DNA of 64,000 nucleotides from Nostoc sp. HK-01 (GCA_003990705.1 AP018318.1:5195001-5259000); one strand, 5' to 3'. Positions 1 to 10,705 are shown, numbered from the stretch's first letter. Notes: generated by a model not told the origin, from the letters alone. Translations and numbers: made by a program.

Positions 1-32
1 GCAGCCTTCAGGGTCTCTGACTCTACAAGTTT

Positions 33-151
33 TCCTGGTGCCTATGGCGCGGTGGAACCACACTGATACCTTCCCGAACTCAGAGGTGAAACGCTGCTGC
101 GGCTACGATAGTTGGAGGGTTGCCTCCTGCCACAATTGCTCGGTGCCAGGT
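33..151 (+). rRNA. rrf: 5S ribosomal RNA
   Basis: The segment matches the cyanobacterial 5S rRNA as I know it: it opens with TCCTGGTGCCTATGGCG, carries the conserved CCGAACTCAGAGGTGAAACG core, and closes with GCTCGGTGCCAGG, which pairs with the 5' end (CCTGG/CCAGG). Bases 1-32 would be the 23S-5S spacer, so the window begins at the end of an rRNA operon. A plus-strand terminator follows 17 bp later. The ends are placed by the terminal helix and may be off by one or two bases. Confidence 0.95.
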
Positions 152-168
152 TCTATATTCAAACAAAT

Positions 169-202
169 AGCCCCTTTCTTACAAGAAAGGGGCTTCTTTT
201 TT
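169..202 (+). terminator. Intrinsic terminator of the rRNA operon
   Basis: A 12-bp stem AGCCCCTTTCTT / AAGAAAGGGGCT (169-180 with 183-194) has a tiny loop and runs into a T-rich tail (TTCTTTTTT). It stands just behind the 5S gene in the transcribed direction, which is where the rRNA operon should end. Confidence 0.9.
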
Positions 203-387
203 ATCCACAATCTGTAATAGAGTTGTTGTCTTCCCGAATAACAACTCAAAAACTACAAGTCGCCCATCTTCGACATCCTATCACTCTTACAATGCCTGTT
301 ACCGTTGCTGGAAATATTATCTTCTCACCTCATATACCTGCTGAATATGGGCTAAAAAATGTAATGACGAATTACGAATGAATAATT

Positions 388-1881
388 ATGACTTTGCTAA
401 CTTGTCGCAATTATATTAATGGTCAGTGGGTGGATGCTACGACAGGAAACATTCTGGAAAGTTATAACCCAGCTTTGGTAAGTGAAGTTGTAGCGACCTT
501 TCCTCGTTCTCAAACCGAGGATGTAGATAAAGCCGTCGCTGCCGCCCGTAAAGCTTATAGCAGTTGGCGGAAAGTTCCTGCCCCAAGCAGAGCCGAATAT
601 ATTTTTCGTGTGGGGGAATTATTACTTCAGCATAAAGAAGAACTCGCCCAATTAATTAGTCGGGAAATGGGTAAACCTCTCACGGAAGCTAGGGGTGATG
701 TGCAGGAAGGTATTGACTGCGCTTTTTATAGTGCTGGTGAAGGACGGCGACTGTTTGGGTTAACGACACCTTCAGAAATGCCAAATAAATTTGCGATGAC
801 GGTGCGAATGCCCATTGGTGTTTGTGCTTTAATTACACCTTGGAATTTCCCTGTAGCTATTCCTTGCTGGAAAGCTATGCCAGCTTTAGTATGCGGTAAT
901 ACTGTTATTCTCAAACCAGCAGAAGATACTCCAGCTTGTGCAACGAAACTGGTAGAAATTTTCGCCGCCGCAGGTTTACCAGCCGGTGTAATTAACTTAG
1001 TGCATGGTGTTGGTGAAGAAGTCGGTAAAGCTTTAGTCGAACATCCCAATGTTGATTTAGTTTCTTTCACTGGTTCTTCGGAAACGGGTGCTTTTGTGGG
1101 CGCAACTTGCGGACGAACTCACAAGCGTGTCTGTTTGGAGATGGGCGGCAAGAATGCTCAAGTGGTGATGGAAGATGCAGACTTAGGACTGGCTTTAGAC
1201 GGTGCTGTTTGGGGGGCTTTTGGGACAACTGGGCAACGTTGTACAGCTACGAGTCGGCTAATATTGCATCGTGACATTAAAGAAAAGTTTACGGCTATGC
1301 TGTATGAGCGTGCTAGTAAGTTACGCTTAGGTGCTGGTAATGACCCAAATACAGAAATTGGGCCGATAATCAATCAAAAGCAACTGCAACGGGTGAATGA
1401 ATATATGAACATCGCCCGTGAAGAAGGGGCAAAAATATTAATTGGTGGGGGAATAGCTAGTGAAGGACAACTAAAAGAGGGGAATTTCTTTTTGCCAACG
1501 ATTTTAGATAATGTTACACCAGATATGCGCGTTGCCCGTGAAGAGATATTCGGGCCTGTGGTGGCATTAATTGAGATTAATTCTTTTGAAGAAGCGATCG
1601 CTATTCTCAATGATACTAATTACGGTCTTTCTTCTTCCATTTATACCCGCGATATTAACCGAGCGTTTACCGCAATGCGCGACATTGAAGCAGGTATTAC
1701 CTATATTAATGGCCCGACTATTGGCGCAGAGGTACATTTGCCTTTTGGTGGTGTGAAACAAACAGGTAACGGCCACCGCGAAGCCGGAACCACTGCTTTA
1801 GATGTTTTCACAGAATGGAAGAGTGTGTATGTTGACTTTTCTGGTAGTTTACAACGCGCTCAAATAGATAATCGAAGTTAG
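388..1881 (+). CDS. NAD(P)-dependent aldehyde dehydrogenase
   Basis: This 497-residue protein has the full length and layout of the ALDH superfamily. It would oxidise an aldehyde to the acid with NAD(P)+ in the cytoplasm. Visible motifs: the TPWNFP cofactor-binding stretch near residue 150, the general base in LEMGGKNAQ (Glu251), the catalytic cysteine in GQRCTATSR (Cys285) and EEIFGPV near residue 385. The C-terminal [13 protein letters not shown] resembles ALDHs acting on 2-oxoglutarate semialdehyde or piperideine-6-carboxylate, but the substrate cannot be read from sequence. ATG 388 is the first in-frame start after the rRNA terminator. It converges with the kinase gene on the other strand. 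Confidence 0.93.
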   Translation: MTLLTCRNYINGQWVDATTGNILESYNPALVSEVVATFPRSQTEDVDKAVAAARKAYSSWRKVPAPSRAEYIFRVGELLLQHKEELAQLISREMGKPLTEARGDVQEGIDCAFYSAGEGRRLFGLTTPSEMPNKFAMTVRMPIGVCALITPWNFPVAIPCWKAMPALVCGNTVILKPAEDTPACATKLVEIFAAAGLPAGVINLVHGVGEEVGKALVEHPNVDLVSFTGSSETGAFVGATCGRTHKRVCLEMGGKNAQVVMEDADLGLALDGAVWGAFGTTGQRCTATSRLILHRDIKEKFTAMLYERASKLRLGAGNDPNTEIGPIINQKQLQRVNEYMNIAREEGAKILIGGGIASEGQLKEGNFFLPTILDNVTPDMRVAREEIFGPVVALIEINSFEEAIAILNDTNYGLSSSIYTRDINRAFTAMRDIEAGITYINGPTIGAEVHLPFGGVKQTGNGHREAGTTALDVFTEWKSVYVDFSGSLQRAQIDNRS

Positions 1882-1894
1882 TCCACAGGAACGG

Positions 1895-1924
1895 AACCCA
1901 ACATTATCCAAACTTTGTTGGGTT
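1895..1924. terminator. Hairpin between convergent genes
   Basis: AACCCAACA (1895-1903) and TGTTGGGTT (1916-1924) form a 9-bp stem with a 12-nt loop, between the aldehyde dehydrogenase and the convergent kinase gene. The T-tail is weak on both sides, so a bidirectional terminator is likely but not certain. Confidence 0.5.
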
Positions 1925-1964
1925 TCGCTATCCCTAGGATTTAACCTAATTTCTCTGATTATCT

Positions 1965-1994
1965 GCGTAGCCTGCGGTAAGCCACTAACGCTAC
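1965..1994. repeat. Dispersed GC-rich palindromic repeat
   Basis: GCGTAGCCTGCGGTAAGCC is followed by CACTAACGCTAC. It is a diverged copy of the element at 17688-17716 (TAGCCTGCGGCAAGCCGC...). It lies in the short gap downstream of the kinase gene. Similar short palindromes are scattered in Nostoc-type genomes; the function is unknown. Confidence 0.5.
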
Positions 1995-2012
1995 ATCCGC
2001 ATCCATCTGCGG

Positions 2013-4115
2013 TTAATTTGCATTAGGTATCGTGGGAACAATGATGGGTTTTGATTTATCTTTGTGTAGTTGATTCTCAGCTTGATTACGTGCAGCGATC
2101 GCTTCTGGATAATCTGGCTTATATTTAATAGCTTGATTATAAGATGCGATCGCCTCTTGATAGCGGTTTAAATTTAGTAAGGCATTACCTCTGCTATACC
2201 AACTTTCGTAATGTCCTGGGTTGTAACGAACAGCTTTATTATAAGCTGCGATCGCTTCTGGATATTTCTGCAAATTATATTGAGAATTTCCCAAACTGTA
2301 CCACAATTGGTAATCGTTGCGTTTAATAGTGGCGGCTTTATTATAAGCTGTGATTGCGTCTGCGTAGCGTTGCAACTGATGTTGTGACCATCCAATATTA
2401 TACCATGATTGATAGTTATCAGAATCATTTTTAATTACTTGCTTAAATGATTCTATGGCTTCAGTATAGCGTCTTAAAGTAATGAGAACATTTCCTCTTG
2501 ATAGCCATGCTTGGTAATAATTTGGCTGATATTGTACCGCTTTATCATAAGCTGTAAAAGCGTCTGCGTAGCGGTTTAAATTTACCAAAGCGTTGCCCCG
2601 ATTATACCATGCTTGGTAATAATCAGATTTAATTTCTAAGGCTTTATTGTAGGCGGCGATCGCTTCATCATAATTTTTTAAATTTTGCCACGCTAAGCCT
2701 TTACTATACCAAGCTTCGACATAATCTGATTTTAAATCTATGGCTTTATCGTAAGCTTTAATTGCGTTATCATATTGCTTTAACTCGCTAAATACTTCAC
2801 CCTTCGCATTCCAAACTTCTGGGTAATCATCGTGGAGTTGTAAAGCTTTATCAAAAGCTGCGATCGCTTCTGGATAGCGTTGTAATTTTTGTAAGGTAAA
2901 ACCTCTACCACTCCAAGCATCTACATAATCTGGCTGAATTTGAATTGCCTTTTCATAAGCAATCAGAGCTTCATCATACTGCTTTAATTTAAATAATGTT
3001 TTACCTTGACCATTCCATCCTTGAGCATAATCTGGTCTAATATTCACTGCCTCTTCGTAGACTGATAAAGCATCTTGATAACGTTGTAATTCAAACAGGG
3101 TATTTCCTTGTTTTGATAATTCTATAGCATTATTAGCATTAATTTTATTCACCACAAATAAAGATGCTATGCCAGTGATTCCCAATAAAAAAATAGCCCA
3201 GAATAATTTAACAACTAAACTTTTATCTGACTTGCCAACCTTAAGCTTTTTTGGTAAAAATCCAGTAGATATATTAACGGTTTTATTCTCAGGTTGATTA
3301 ATTTTTTTTAATGCTTCTAATGCTACTCTTGCTGAAGTATACCTTTGCCGAAAGTCATAACAAATCATTTTATTTAAAAATCTGGCTAACTCTGGTGAAG
3401 CTTGGACTTTGTTTTCCCAGATAATTTCATTCGTTTCTGCATCTTTTTCTAACTCTTCAGCAGATATTCCCGTCAAAGCTTGTATTGCAATCATCCCCAC
3501 TGCATAGATATCACTGCTAAATTTTGGTGTACCTTGCGCCTGTTCGCTAGGGAGATAACCAGGAGTACCAATTGCAACGGTAGCCTTTGTTTGTCCTTCG
3601 GGCGTTACTACTTGAGTAGTGATTTGTTTGACTGCCCCAAAATCTATTAAAATTAACTTGTTATCATCATCCCGTCTGAGTAAATTGCGGGGATTAACAT
3701 CACGATGAATAACGTTTTGTTGATGAACAAATTCTAATATTTCTAATATTTCTTGTAAGAGTAAGATAACTTGGGCTTGACTGAAAGTTTTTCCCGGAAT
3801 TAACTCTTTACTTAAATCATGACCAGGGATAAATTCTTGTACAAGATAAAATTCGGCATTCTCTTCAAAATATGCTAACAGTTGGGGAATGCGATCATGC
3901 GTACCTAATTTATAAAGAACTTGAGCTTCTGTGTCAAATAAACGCCTAGCTATCTCTAATGTGGCTGCATTGCTAACTTGGGGTTTGAGTTGCTTGACAA
4001 CACATTGCGGCGAACCTGGAAGTTGAGTGTCACAAGCTACAAAGGTTTCACCAAATCCTCCACCTCCCAAATGGCTAATAATTTGGTATCTTCCAACAAG
4101 TGTGTTTCCCAGCAT
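2013..4115 (-). CDS. Membrane Ser/Thr protein kinase with TPR repeats
   Basis: The 700-residue product is a Hanks-type kinase (about residues 9-270), a single membrane segment (about 300-325) and some ten TPR units (about 330-680), so the TPR domain probably lies across the membrane or serves as a docking surface. The glycine loop LGGGGFGETF, the VVKQL lysine, DFGAVK and GTPGYLPSEQ are present. The catalytic loop reads HRDVNPRN (His137, Asp139): Asn141 stands where most kinases have Lys. The APE motif is PSE, as in many cyanobacterial kinases. The TPR motif (YxxAIxAYxKAxxxxPDYxxAW) repeats every 34 residues. No partner gene is adjacent. Confidence 0.93.
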   Translation of the reverse strand: MLGNTLVGRYQIISHLGGGGFGETFVACDTQLPGSPQCVVKQLKPQVSNAATLEIARRLFDTEAQVLYKLGTHDRIPQLLAYFEENAEFYLVQEFIPGHDLSKELIPGKTFSQAQVILLLQEILEILEFVHQQNVIHRDVNPRNLLRRDDDNKLILIDFGAVKQITTQVVTPEGQTKATVAIGTPGYLPSEQAQGTPKFSSDIYAVGMIAIQALTGISAEELEKDAETNEIIWENKVQASPELARFLNKMICYDFRQRYTSARVALEALKKINQPENKTVNISTGFLPKKLKVGKSDKSLVVKLFWAIFLLGITGIASLFVVNKINANNAIELSKQGNTLFELQRYQDALSVYEEAVNIRPDYAQGWNGQGKTLFKLKQYDEALIAYEKAIQIQPDYVDAWSGRGFTLQKLQRYPEAIAAFDKALQLHDDYPEVWNAKGEVFSELKQYDNAIKAYDKAIDLKSDYVEAWYSKGLAWQNLKNYDEAIAAYNKALEIKSDYYQAWYNRGNALVNLNRYADAFTAYDKAVQYQPNYYQAWLSRGNVLITLRRYTEAIESFKQVIKNDSDNYQSWYNIGWSQHQLQRYADAITAYNKAATIKRNDYQLWYSLGNSQYNLQKYPEAIAAYNKAVRYNPGHYESWYSRGNALLNLNRYQEAIASYNQAIKYKPDYPEAIAARNQAENQLHKDKSKPIIVPTIPNAN

Positions 4116-4504
4116 TTCGTTTGCCTAGCTAAATGCAACGCAGTCTGATTCCAATATTGACACAAGGAAAAGTATGAAGTGTGAAATTTTGCCTTTTGGC
4201 TATTGACAAAAGACTATTGACTAATTCCCATAATTTTGATTCGCGATCGCCTGCATTATCCTAGCAAAGCAATGGTCAATTATTGGTTGATTGGCATTAA
4301 TCTTGCTGTCTTTCTTGGGGAACTTCAGTTAAACCTGAATTGCCATTAATTGGGGCAAATGGAGCGATCGCGTAGCCTGATAAATTGAACATATACCTTG
4401 CGGCTGAATAGTTTATGTACCCAGTGAGAGATTGTATTTTTGCCCAAAAAAATCCATACTCATTCACACGATAGGGTCTCTGCCGTGTCAATTGAGATTA
4501 TTTA
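4116..4504. other. Intergenic region between divergent kinase genes
   Basis: This 389-bp gap separates the divergent Ser/Thr kinase and histidine kinase genes and should hold both promoters. Two HIP1 sites (near 4243 and 4364) are visible. A 64-codon minus-strand frame at 4297-4491 has no recognisable family and I do not support it as a gene. No clear terminator or RNA is seen. Confidence 0.5.
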
Positions 4505-4522
4505 TTGCAAGTGGTTTTCAAC

Positions 4523-7093
4523 ATGCCAGACCATGATCGAGATGAATTAGCAGCTTTACGGCAGCGTGTTGCAGAGTTAGAACATTTAGAAATTCACTAT
4601 CAGTGTCAGCAAGTTGCACTTGAGGTGCAATTAATTGAACTACAAGCAAAACTGACAACAGGAAATATTAATCCTCATAGTCAAGCAGATATGGCATTGA
4701 CGCTACAACAACTTCAACAAGAAAAAGCTGAAAGAAAACAAGTTGAAGTCGCCCTACAAGAAAGTGAACAACTCTTGAGATTGGCTATAGATGCTGCTTG
4801 GATGGGTTTTTGGGACTGGGATATTTTTACCGATAAATTAATTTGGTCGGAAAGTCATGAACTGTTGTTTGGTTTATCTCCCGGTAGCTTTGAACGCACT
4901 TACGCCGCCTTTTTAGCTTGTCTGCATCCTGAAGATAGAAAATCTGTCACGATAAATATTACTGCTGCTTTGTCAAACAAAACTGACTATAAAGACGAAT
5001 TTCGGATTATTTGGCCTGACCAAAGCCTGCATTGGATTTCTTCTCAGGGAAAATTTTACTATGACGAGCAGGGACAGGCGGTGCGGATGTTTGGCGTATG
5101 TATGGATATCACTGGTCACAAGCAGACAGAAGAAAACACTCGCCAACTCACCAGCCAAGTTCAAGAACAAGCAAATCTGTTAAATGCTATTCTGGCAACT
5201 TCTGTAGATCATATTTATATATTTGATCGCACAGGTCGCCATCAGTATATTAGTCATGGTGGCGCGGCTATCTTAGGCTTAAAACCCCAGGAACTTTTGG
5301 GTAAAACCTTACGAGACTTGAATTTACCGAATGATTTTGCTGAACAAGTGGAAACTCAGCAACAAGCTGTAATGGAATCTGGGGAATCAGTCAAGGATGA
5401 ATGTCAACTACTCACAATCGAAGGATTGCGTGACTACGAATATATTCTCACGCCCTTACGCAATCATACTCAAAGCATTGAAGGTGTAATTATCGTCTCG
5501 CGTGATATTACTGCACATAAAAAAGTTGAACAGTCGTTACGAGAAAGCGAAGCTCGATTCCGCCGCTTGTTTGAGTCTAACTTGATAGGCGTAGCTTTTT
5601 GGAATATGGAAGGCTATATTACTGATGCCAACGATGCTTATTTACAATTAGTTGGTTACACCCGTGATGAGTTTGCGGTTGTAGGGAAAATTGATTGGCG
5701 AGAACTCACACCAGCAGAATATCTAGTTTTAGACAATCACGCCCTAGCAGAAGTCCAAAAAAACGGAGTTTCGCAGATTTACGAAAAAGAATATATCCAC
5801 CGCAACGGTCAGCGAGTAGCGGTAGTTTTAGGGATAGCGTTGTTAGCCGACTGTCAAGATAGGGGTGTGGCTTTTGTTTTAGATATTAGCGATCGCAAAC
5901 GCGCCGAACAAGAACGCGATCAACTCTTACAAACAGAACGCATCGCCCGTCAAGAAGCAGAATTTGCTAACCGTATTAAAGATGAATTTCTCGCGGTTCT
6001 CTCCCACGAACTGCGGACTCCACTCAACCCGATTTTAGGCTGGGCGAAATTGCTGCGAAATCGTCAGTTTGACGAAAAAACTACGAAACAAGCTTTAGAA
6101 ACTATTGAACGCAACGCCAAATTACAAACTCAATTAATTGAAGATTTATTAGATGTTTCGCGCATCCTGCAAGGAAAATTAAGCTTAAATGTCTGTCCGG
6201 TAAGTTTGGTAATGGTTGTGCAAGCAGCGTTAGAAACAGTACGCTTGGCAGCAGAAGCCAAATCTATGCAAATTCATACCGTGTTTGACCCTAATATCGG
6301 TCAAGTTATGGGTGATCCAAATCGCTTACAACAAGTGGTGTGGAATTTACTTTCCAATGCAGTTAAGTTTACCCCAGCATCTGGACAGATAGAAATTCAA
6401 GTTAAAGAAATTGATGGTCAAGCGCAAATTCAAGTTAGTGATACGGGAAAAGGCATTAGACCAGAATTTTTACCATTCGTCTTTGATTATTTTCGTCAAG
6501 CAGATGGGACTACAACCCGGAAATTTGGCGGCTTGGGTTTAGGATTGGCGATTGTCCGTCAGGTAGTAGAAATGCACGGCGGTACAGTTAAGGCAGACAG
6601 CCCCGGTGAAGGCTTGGGTGCTACCTTTACAGTGAGGATACCTTTGTTAGTGATTAACGAACCAGTCAAGCGAGGAGAGAATGAATTTTTATCTTCTGAG
6701 TCTGAATCTCCCCATCTTGTCGGTATCAAAGTTTTAGTAGTGGATGACGAACCTGATATCCGCGACTTAATTACGTTTATTTTGCATGATTATGGTGTGG
6801 ATGTTACCGCAGTCACATCCGCAACCGCAGCCCTAAATGAACTGTCGCAGTCCTTACCTGATATCTTGATTAGTGATATTGGAATGCCCGAAGTAGACGG
6901 TTATATGCTAATTCGTCAATTACGCCAGCGATCGCCCCAACAAGGCGGAAATGTCCCCGCGATCGCTCTCACAGCCTACGCTGGGGAAATAAACCAACAG
7001 CAAGCACTCACAGCCGGATTTCAATTGCACATACCCAAGCCAGTCGATCCAGATGCTCTAGTAAGTGCGATCGCTAGTTTAGTTAAGCGTTAG
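4523..7093 (+). CDS. Hybrid sensor histidine kinase with three PAS domains
   Basis: A soluble multi-domain sensor with no membrane segment. Order: N-terminal coiled coil (about 1-75), PAS (about 80-200), PAS (about 220-335), PAS (about 340-465), HisKA with the H-box LSHELRTPLNP (His495), HATPase with NLLSNAVKF, DTGKGI and GGLGLGLAI, and a C-terminal receiver with VVDDEPD, the phosphoacceptor in ISDIGMP (Asp785) and KPVD. A phosphorelay from His to Asp within one chain is expected. ATG 4523 is chosen; an in-frame TTG at 4505 would add six residues. No separate response regulator is next to it. The signal sensed is unknown. Confidence 0.94.
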   Translation: MPDHDRDELAALRQRVAELEHLEIHYQCQQVALEVQLIELQAKLTTGNINPHSQADMALTLQQLQQEKAERKQVEVALQESEQLLRLAIDAAWMGFWDWDIFTDKLIWSESHELLFGLSPGSFERTYAAFLACLHPEDRKSVTINITAALSNKTDYKDEFRIIWPDQSLHWISSQGKFYYDEQGQAVRMFGVCMDITGHKQTEENTRQLTSQVQEQANLLNAILATSVDHIYIFDRTGRHQYISHGGAAILGLKPQELLGKTLRDLNLPNDFAEQVETQQQAVMESGESVKDECQLLTIEGLRDYEYILTPLRNHTQSIEGVIIVSRDITAHKKVEQSLRESEARFRRLFESNLIGVAFWNMEGYITDANDAYLQLVGYTRDEFAVVGKIDWRELTPAEYLVLDNHALAEVQKNGVSQIYEKEYIHRNGQRVAVVLGIALLADCQDRGVAFVLDISDRKRAEQERDQLLQTERIARQEAEFANRIKDEFLAVLSHELRTPLNPILGWAKLLRNRQFDEKTTKQALETIERNAKLQTQLIEDLLDVSRILQGKLSLNVCPVSLVMVVQAALETVRLAAEAKSMQIHTVFDPNIGQVMGDPNRLQQVVWNLLSNAVKFTPASGQIEIQVKEIDGQAQIQVSDTGKGIRPEFLPFVFDYFRQADGTTTRKFGGLGLGLAIVRQVVEMHGGTVKADSPGEGLGATFTVRIPLLVINEPVKRGENEFLSSESESPHLVGIKVLVVDDEPDIRDLITFILHDYGVDVTAVTSATAALNELSQSLPDILISDIGMPEVDGYMLIRQLRQRSPQQGGNVPAIALTAYAGEINQQQALTAGFQLHIPKPVDPDALVSAIASLVKR

Positions 7094-7216
7094 CTACAGC
7101 AAGGTCTATTGTCTAGCCGCGATTTCTCTATGGCTAGGGCTTGGTGCAAGATATGAGCATACACCCTTGCACCCTTACACCCGTGTCTTTCTTGAAAGTA
7201 AAGACGCTATGACAAA

Positions 7217-8656
7217 TTACAAACTCATCGCTTGATTCAATCTTGACTTATCTAAACCAAGATGGTTTAACAGTAACCAAGATTGGATCAGGTCGGGGCC
7301 ATGAACATCTCCAGTTAGAGCGACTCGGAGCGATCGCATCACTAAGCCTTTCTTCACGTTCTGTTCTTTAACCACCTGTTTAATTATGTCTTGAGCAACA
7401 GCTTCAGTTAGTTGGGACTGATTTTCTAAGGCGGCGAGTATCCCACTCAAAACAGCACTAGAACCTTCTTGTTGCAGTTGTTTACTGCCCTCTTCGCTCA
7501 ATTCTACAGTGTCGCTGAAAAACAATTTACCCATTTCTACAGCATCTACCAAGCGAGTCATGCTAGGGCCAATTAAAGCAACTAACTGCTCTAACCAAGG
7601 ACGTTCTCTCCCTTCTGCAACTGGGTAGCCAGCTTCTTGCCAATAGGGAATCAGTAAATCTGTGAGTTGATCTACTGGCATATTGTGGATGTATTGACTG
7701 TTCAACCAATCGAGTTTTGCCCAGTCAAATTTAGCACCTGCCTTATTTACTCGGTCAAAAGTGAAAACTTTGCCAGCCTCTTCTAAAGTAAATATTTCTT
7801 GGGTAGACTCTGGTGGCGACCAGCCTAACAAAGTCATATAATTTACCAAAGCTTCCGCTGTAAAGCCCATTTTTTGAAAGTCAGAAATAGAAGTTACTCC
7901 ATCTCGCTTTGATAACTTGCGCCCATCCATGTTCAAAATCAGCGGTGAATGGGCAAATTCTGGGATTTTCGCACCTAAAGCTTCGTATAACAGAATTTGT
8001 TTAGCGGTGTTAGCAATGTGGTCTTCTCCGCGGATGATATGGGTGATTTGCATATCAATGTCATCGATCACTACGACAAAGTTATACAGTGGTTGACCAA
8101 TGCCATCTTCTGACGCACGGGCAATTACCATATCACCGCCAAGGTCACTACCCCGCCAAACCATTTTGTCTCTTACTAAATCATTCCAGACAATTTCGCG
8201 GTCATCATCAATTTTGAAGCGGATGACAAAGTTACGTCCTTCAGCTTTAAAAGCAGCTTCTTGTTCTGGGGTGAGGTGACGATGACGGTTGTCGTAACGG
8301 GGGGCTTCGCCTCTAGCTTTTTGGGCTTCCCGCAGTGCCTCTAATTCTTCTGAGGTGGTGTAGCAACGATAAGCTAAACCTTGATCTAAAAGCTTTTGTA
8401 CTGCTGTTTTGTAAAGGTCTAAACGTTGGGATTGGAAAAAAGGGCCTTCATCCCAATTCAGTCCCAGCCAGCGTAAGCCAGCAAGGATATTATCTGTGTA
8501 TTCGGGGCGCGATCGCTCTAAATCTGTGTCTTCGATGCGTAAAATAAACTTGCCACCGTGGTGGTGGGCAAATAGCCAATTGAATACAGCAGTTCTGGCT
8601 GTACCAATATGTAAATTTCCAGTTGGGCTTGGTGCAATACGGACTCTAACAGTCAC
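7217..8656 (-). CDS. gltX: Glutamyl-tRNA synthetase
   Basis: This class I aminoacyl-tRNA synthetase charges tRNA-Glu in the cytoplasm. In cyanobacteria Glu-tRNA also feeds tetrapyrrole synthesis, and such enzymes often also charge tRNA-Gln for later amidation. The 479-residue length is normal. The HIGH signature is HIGT in [12 protein letters not shown] near the N-terminus and the KMSKS signature is KLSKR (residues 247-251). An ATG start lies directly before the conserved [12 protein letters not shown]. It reads toward the histidine kinase gene and has no obvious operon partner; the tRNA-Asp gene lies upstream on the same strand. Confidence 0.98.
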   Translation of the reverse strand: MTVRVRIAPSPTGNLHIGTARTAVFNWLFAHHHGGKFILRIEDTDLERSRPEYTDNILAGLRWLGLNWDEGPFFQSQRLDLYKTAVQKLLDQGLAYRCYTTSEELEALREAQKARGEAPRYDNRHRHLTPEQEAAFKAEGRNFVIRFKIDDDREIVWNDLVRDKMVWRGSDLGGDMVIARASEDGIGQPLYNFVVVIDDIDMQITHIIRGEDHIANTAKQILLYEALGAKIPEFAHSPLILNMDGRKLSKRDGVTSISDFQKMGFTAEALVNYMTLLGWSPPESTQEIFTLEEAGKVFTFDRVNKAGAKFDWAKLDWLNSQYIHNMPVDQLTDLLIPYWQEAGYPVAEGRERPWLEQLVALIGPSMTRLVDAVEMGKLFFSDTVELSEEGSKQLQQEGSSAVLSGILAALENQSQLTEAVAQDIIKQVVKEQNVKKGLVMRSLRVALTGDVHGPDLIQSWLLLNHLGLDKSRLNQAMSL

Positions 8657-8882
8657 AGTTAATTCTCTCTTTCACAAAAGCATGATCAATATAACAAGTG
8701 CTGAGTCACTCAGGTTCATATACCTGTGGCAAGTGACACTTTAGAAGTGTAGGTTTTCGCTCTCACTTTGACTTCCCTCTCGGCGCTGAGTATTAAACTA
8801 ATGTCAGAGGATTCAAAAATAACAAGCTAATTGTAAATAATGCTTACATCAGCAATTGCTATTAACTAATTTGGTTTTTTAA

Positions 8883-8956
8883 CGGGACTGACGGGGCTCG
8901 AACCCGCAACTTCCGCCGTGACAGGGCGGTGCTCTAACCAATTGAACTACAGTCCC
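8883..8956 (-). tRNA. trnD-GTC: tRNA-Asp (GTC)
   Basis: On the minus strand the 74-nt sequence folds as a canonical cloverleaf: acceptor GGGACTG/CAGTCCC, D-arm GTTC...GAGC, anticodon stem CCGCC/GGCGG with loop CTGTCAC (anticodon GTC), T-arm GCGGG-TTCGAGC-CCCGT with a terminal G-T wobble, and discriminator G, all typical of tRNA-Asp. CCA is not encoded. Confidence 0.97.
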
Positions 8957-9114
8957 TTAATTTGCAACTTTATTACTGTCGCACTTTTCTTTTGATTTGT
9001 CAAGTATTTTTTGCTTTTTTGCTTACCTAAGCTTTTAGTGCTGCGGTTTTTACTCAACGATTTACTATTATAACGTTTAAACGAATTTTTGCAAGTGGTC
9101 TTTTATATAATTTT

Positions 9115-10641
9115 CTAAGTTGTTGAAGCAGTCACAATCTTTGATTTAGAGGATAAATGTTCTAGGATATGAACTTGTATTTGTTTATACTGCTGTTTTA
9201 ACAAATTCTTACTGTTCAAGGCTTGATCGGACTGAGGCTGGCTTTTACTTTGTTCAATCCACTGTTTTAATCTTTGTCGTTGGGTATTAATAATATGAGT
9301 GTTCAAAACAGTGACACAGCTATGAGGTGCTTCCAAGGTAAAGCAAATTAAAGAATAGCGTCCATGTTCTATTAAACGAGAAACCAGTTCTTGGTTTTGG
9401 GGATTCTGCATATCTAAGTAGCAAGGTAGCCATTTCGAGCCAATTTCTGGATCGTGGAGGAGGGTGATCCACAGCAGCATTGGGTGTGGTGCTGTAATAA
9501 AAACAAAATGGTTGTAACGCTGACACAAAACTCGTTTTTTGATTTCTTGTTTAGGTAACATCAGCCACAAGGCTGGCAAATTGCCTTGTGACTGGTCTAA
9601 AACTTGGGGAAATACAATTTCTTGAATGGGTTTATTTTGTGGCCATCGCAGTTGTTCAAAGTTTGTTTTTAGTACTGGAGGCAAATCAGCACCAAAAGTC
9701 AAACTAGGGTTATATTGTGATGCTAAAGGTGTGGGTAAACTCTGACAACTCGACTTTTCGAGACTATCTAGAACTTGCAGAATTTCTGTCATATTTTGAG
9801 GACGATCGCTTGGTTTTTTAGCCAAGCAAGCCATGATGAGATTGTTGAGTTGTTGGGGTAATTTGAGTTGGGGGCTAACAGTTGCGATCGATTTTGGTGC
9901 TTCAAAGTTATGTGCTTTATACCAAGCCCCAAATAAATCTGTTTCTGGCTGCCAAGGTTTAGCACCTGTCAGCATCTCAAACATCATTACACCCAAACTA
10001 TAAATATCCGAGCGACTATCAATTTCTGTGCCTTCTAGTTGTTCAGGAGAACAGTATGGCAAGGTGCCATGAAAGCCTTTATTAGTATTAACACTGTTTG
10101 TATAATTAATAAATTTAGCAATACCAAAATCAAGAATTTTAATTAATCTTCCTAAAATTGGATCGGGCAAAACTAATATATTAGCTGGTTTAACATCTCT
10201 ATGAACTAATTGATAAATTTTGCCATCAATATTAATACCTTGATGGGCGCATTGTAAACCTAAACAAATCTGACGCGTTAACGTCAAAAACTTAGGTATG
10301 GGCATAGGTATTAAATCTTTTAAACTTTTACCATTAAGATATTCCATCACATAAAATGGCTTACCTTCGGCACTCACACCATAATCGTAGGCTCGCACAA
10401 TATGGAGACTTTTTTGACTTAAAGCTGCACTTAACATTGCTTCCCTTGCAAAGTCTTGCTGCATTTTTTCATCACAAAATGTTTGAGTTAAAAATTTGAC
10501 GGCAACAGGTGTTCCACCTAGTAAAATATCATCTGCTAAAAAAACTTCACCCATGCCACCACTACCAATCAACTGTTTAAGCTGATAGCGATTGGCCAGC
10601 AATCCTGTAATGTGTGGAGAGATGAATGCACTTTGATTCAC
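9115..10641 (-). CDS. Ser/Thr protein kinase with unknown C-terminal domain (second of tandem pair)
   Basis: A 508-residue Hanks-type kinase. The domain spans about residues 18-290: glycine loop IGSGGMGEV, VAVKFL lysine, catalytic loop HRDVKPAN, DFGIAK, and GTLPYCSPEQ in the activation segment. After a short linker, residues about 330-490 form a domain also found in the upstream kinase (10706-12295). Shared landmarks are WPxNKPI, a P-x-L-x-LMLPKQEI-like strand, PMLLW(I/V)T and a basic C-terminal helix. I do not recognise this domain. No membrane segment is seen. The gene lies 64 bp downstream of its paralogue, so the two are probably co-transcribed. Confidence 0.92.
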   Translation of the reverse strand: MNQSAFISPHITGLLANRYQLKQLIGSGGMGEVFLADDILLGGTPVAVKFLTQTFCDEKMQQDFAREAMLSAALSQKSLHIVRAYDYGVSAEGKPFYVMEYLNGKSLKDLIPMPIPKFLTLTRQICLGLQCAHQGINIDGKIYQLVHRDVKPANILVLPDPILGRLIKILDFGIAKFINYTNSVNTNKGFHGTLPYCSPEQLEGTEIDSRSDIYSLGVMMFEMLTGAKPWQPETDLFGAWYKAHNFEAPKSIATVSPQLKLPQQLNNLIMACLAKKPSDRPQNMTEILQVLDSLEKSSCQSLPTPLASQYNPSLTFGADLPPVLKTNFEQLRWPQNKPIQEIVFPQVLDQSQGNLPALWLMLPKQEIKKRVLCQRYNHFVFITAPHPMLLWITLLHDPEIGSKWLPCYLDMQNPQNQELVSRLIEHGRYSLICFTLEAPHSCVTVLNTHIINTQRQRLKQWIEQSKSQPQSDQALNSKNLLKQQYKQIQVHILEHLSSKSKIVTASTT

Positions 10642-10705
10642 TTTTACAACCTCTAATATTGCCGTAATTAAATAACTACAAACTCACTCCATCTCAAATT
10701 TATTT

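Noticed and set aside
112-381. 89-codon plus-strand frame at the window start
   Set aside because: Its first part lies inside 5S rRNA and crosses the terminator; composition is not protein-like.
4297-4491. 64-codon minus-strand frame in the kinase gap
   Set aside because: No recognisable family, no clear ribosome-binding site, and it spans a probable promoter region; could be real but is not supported.
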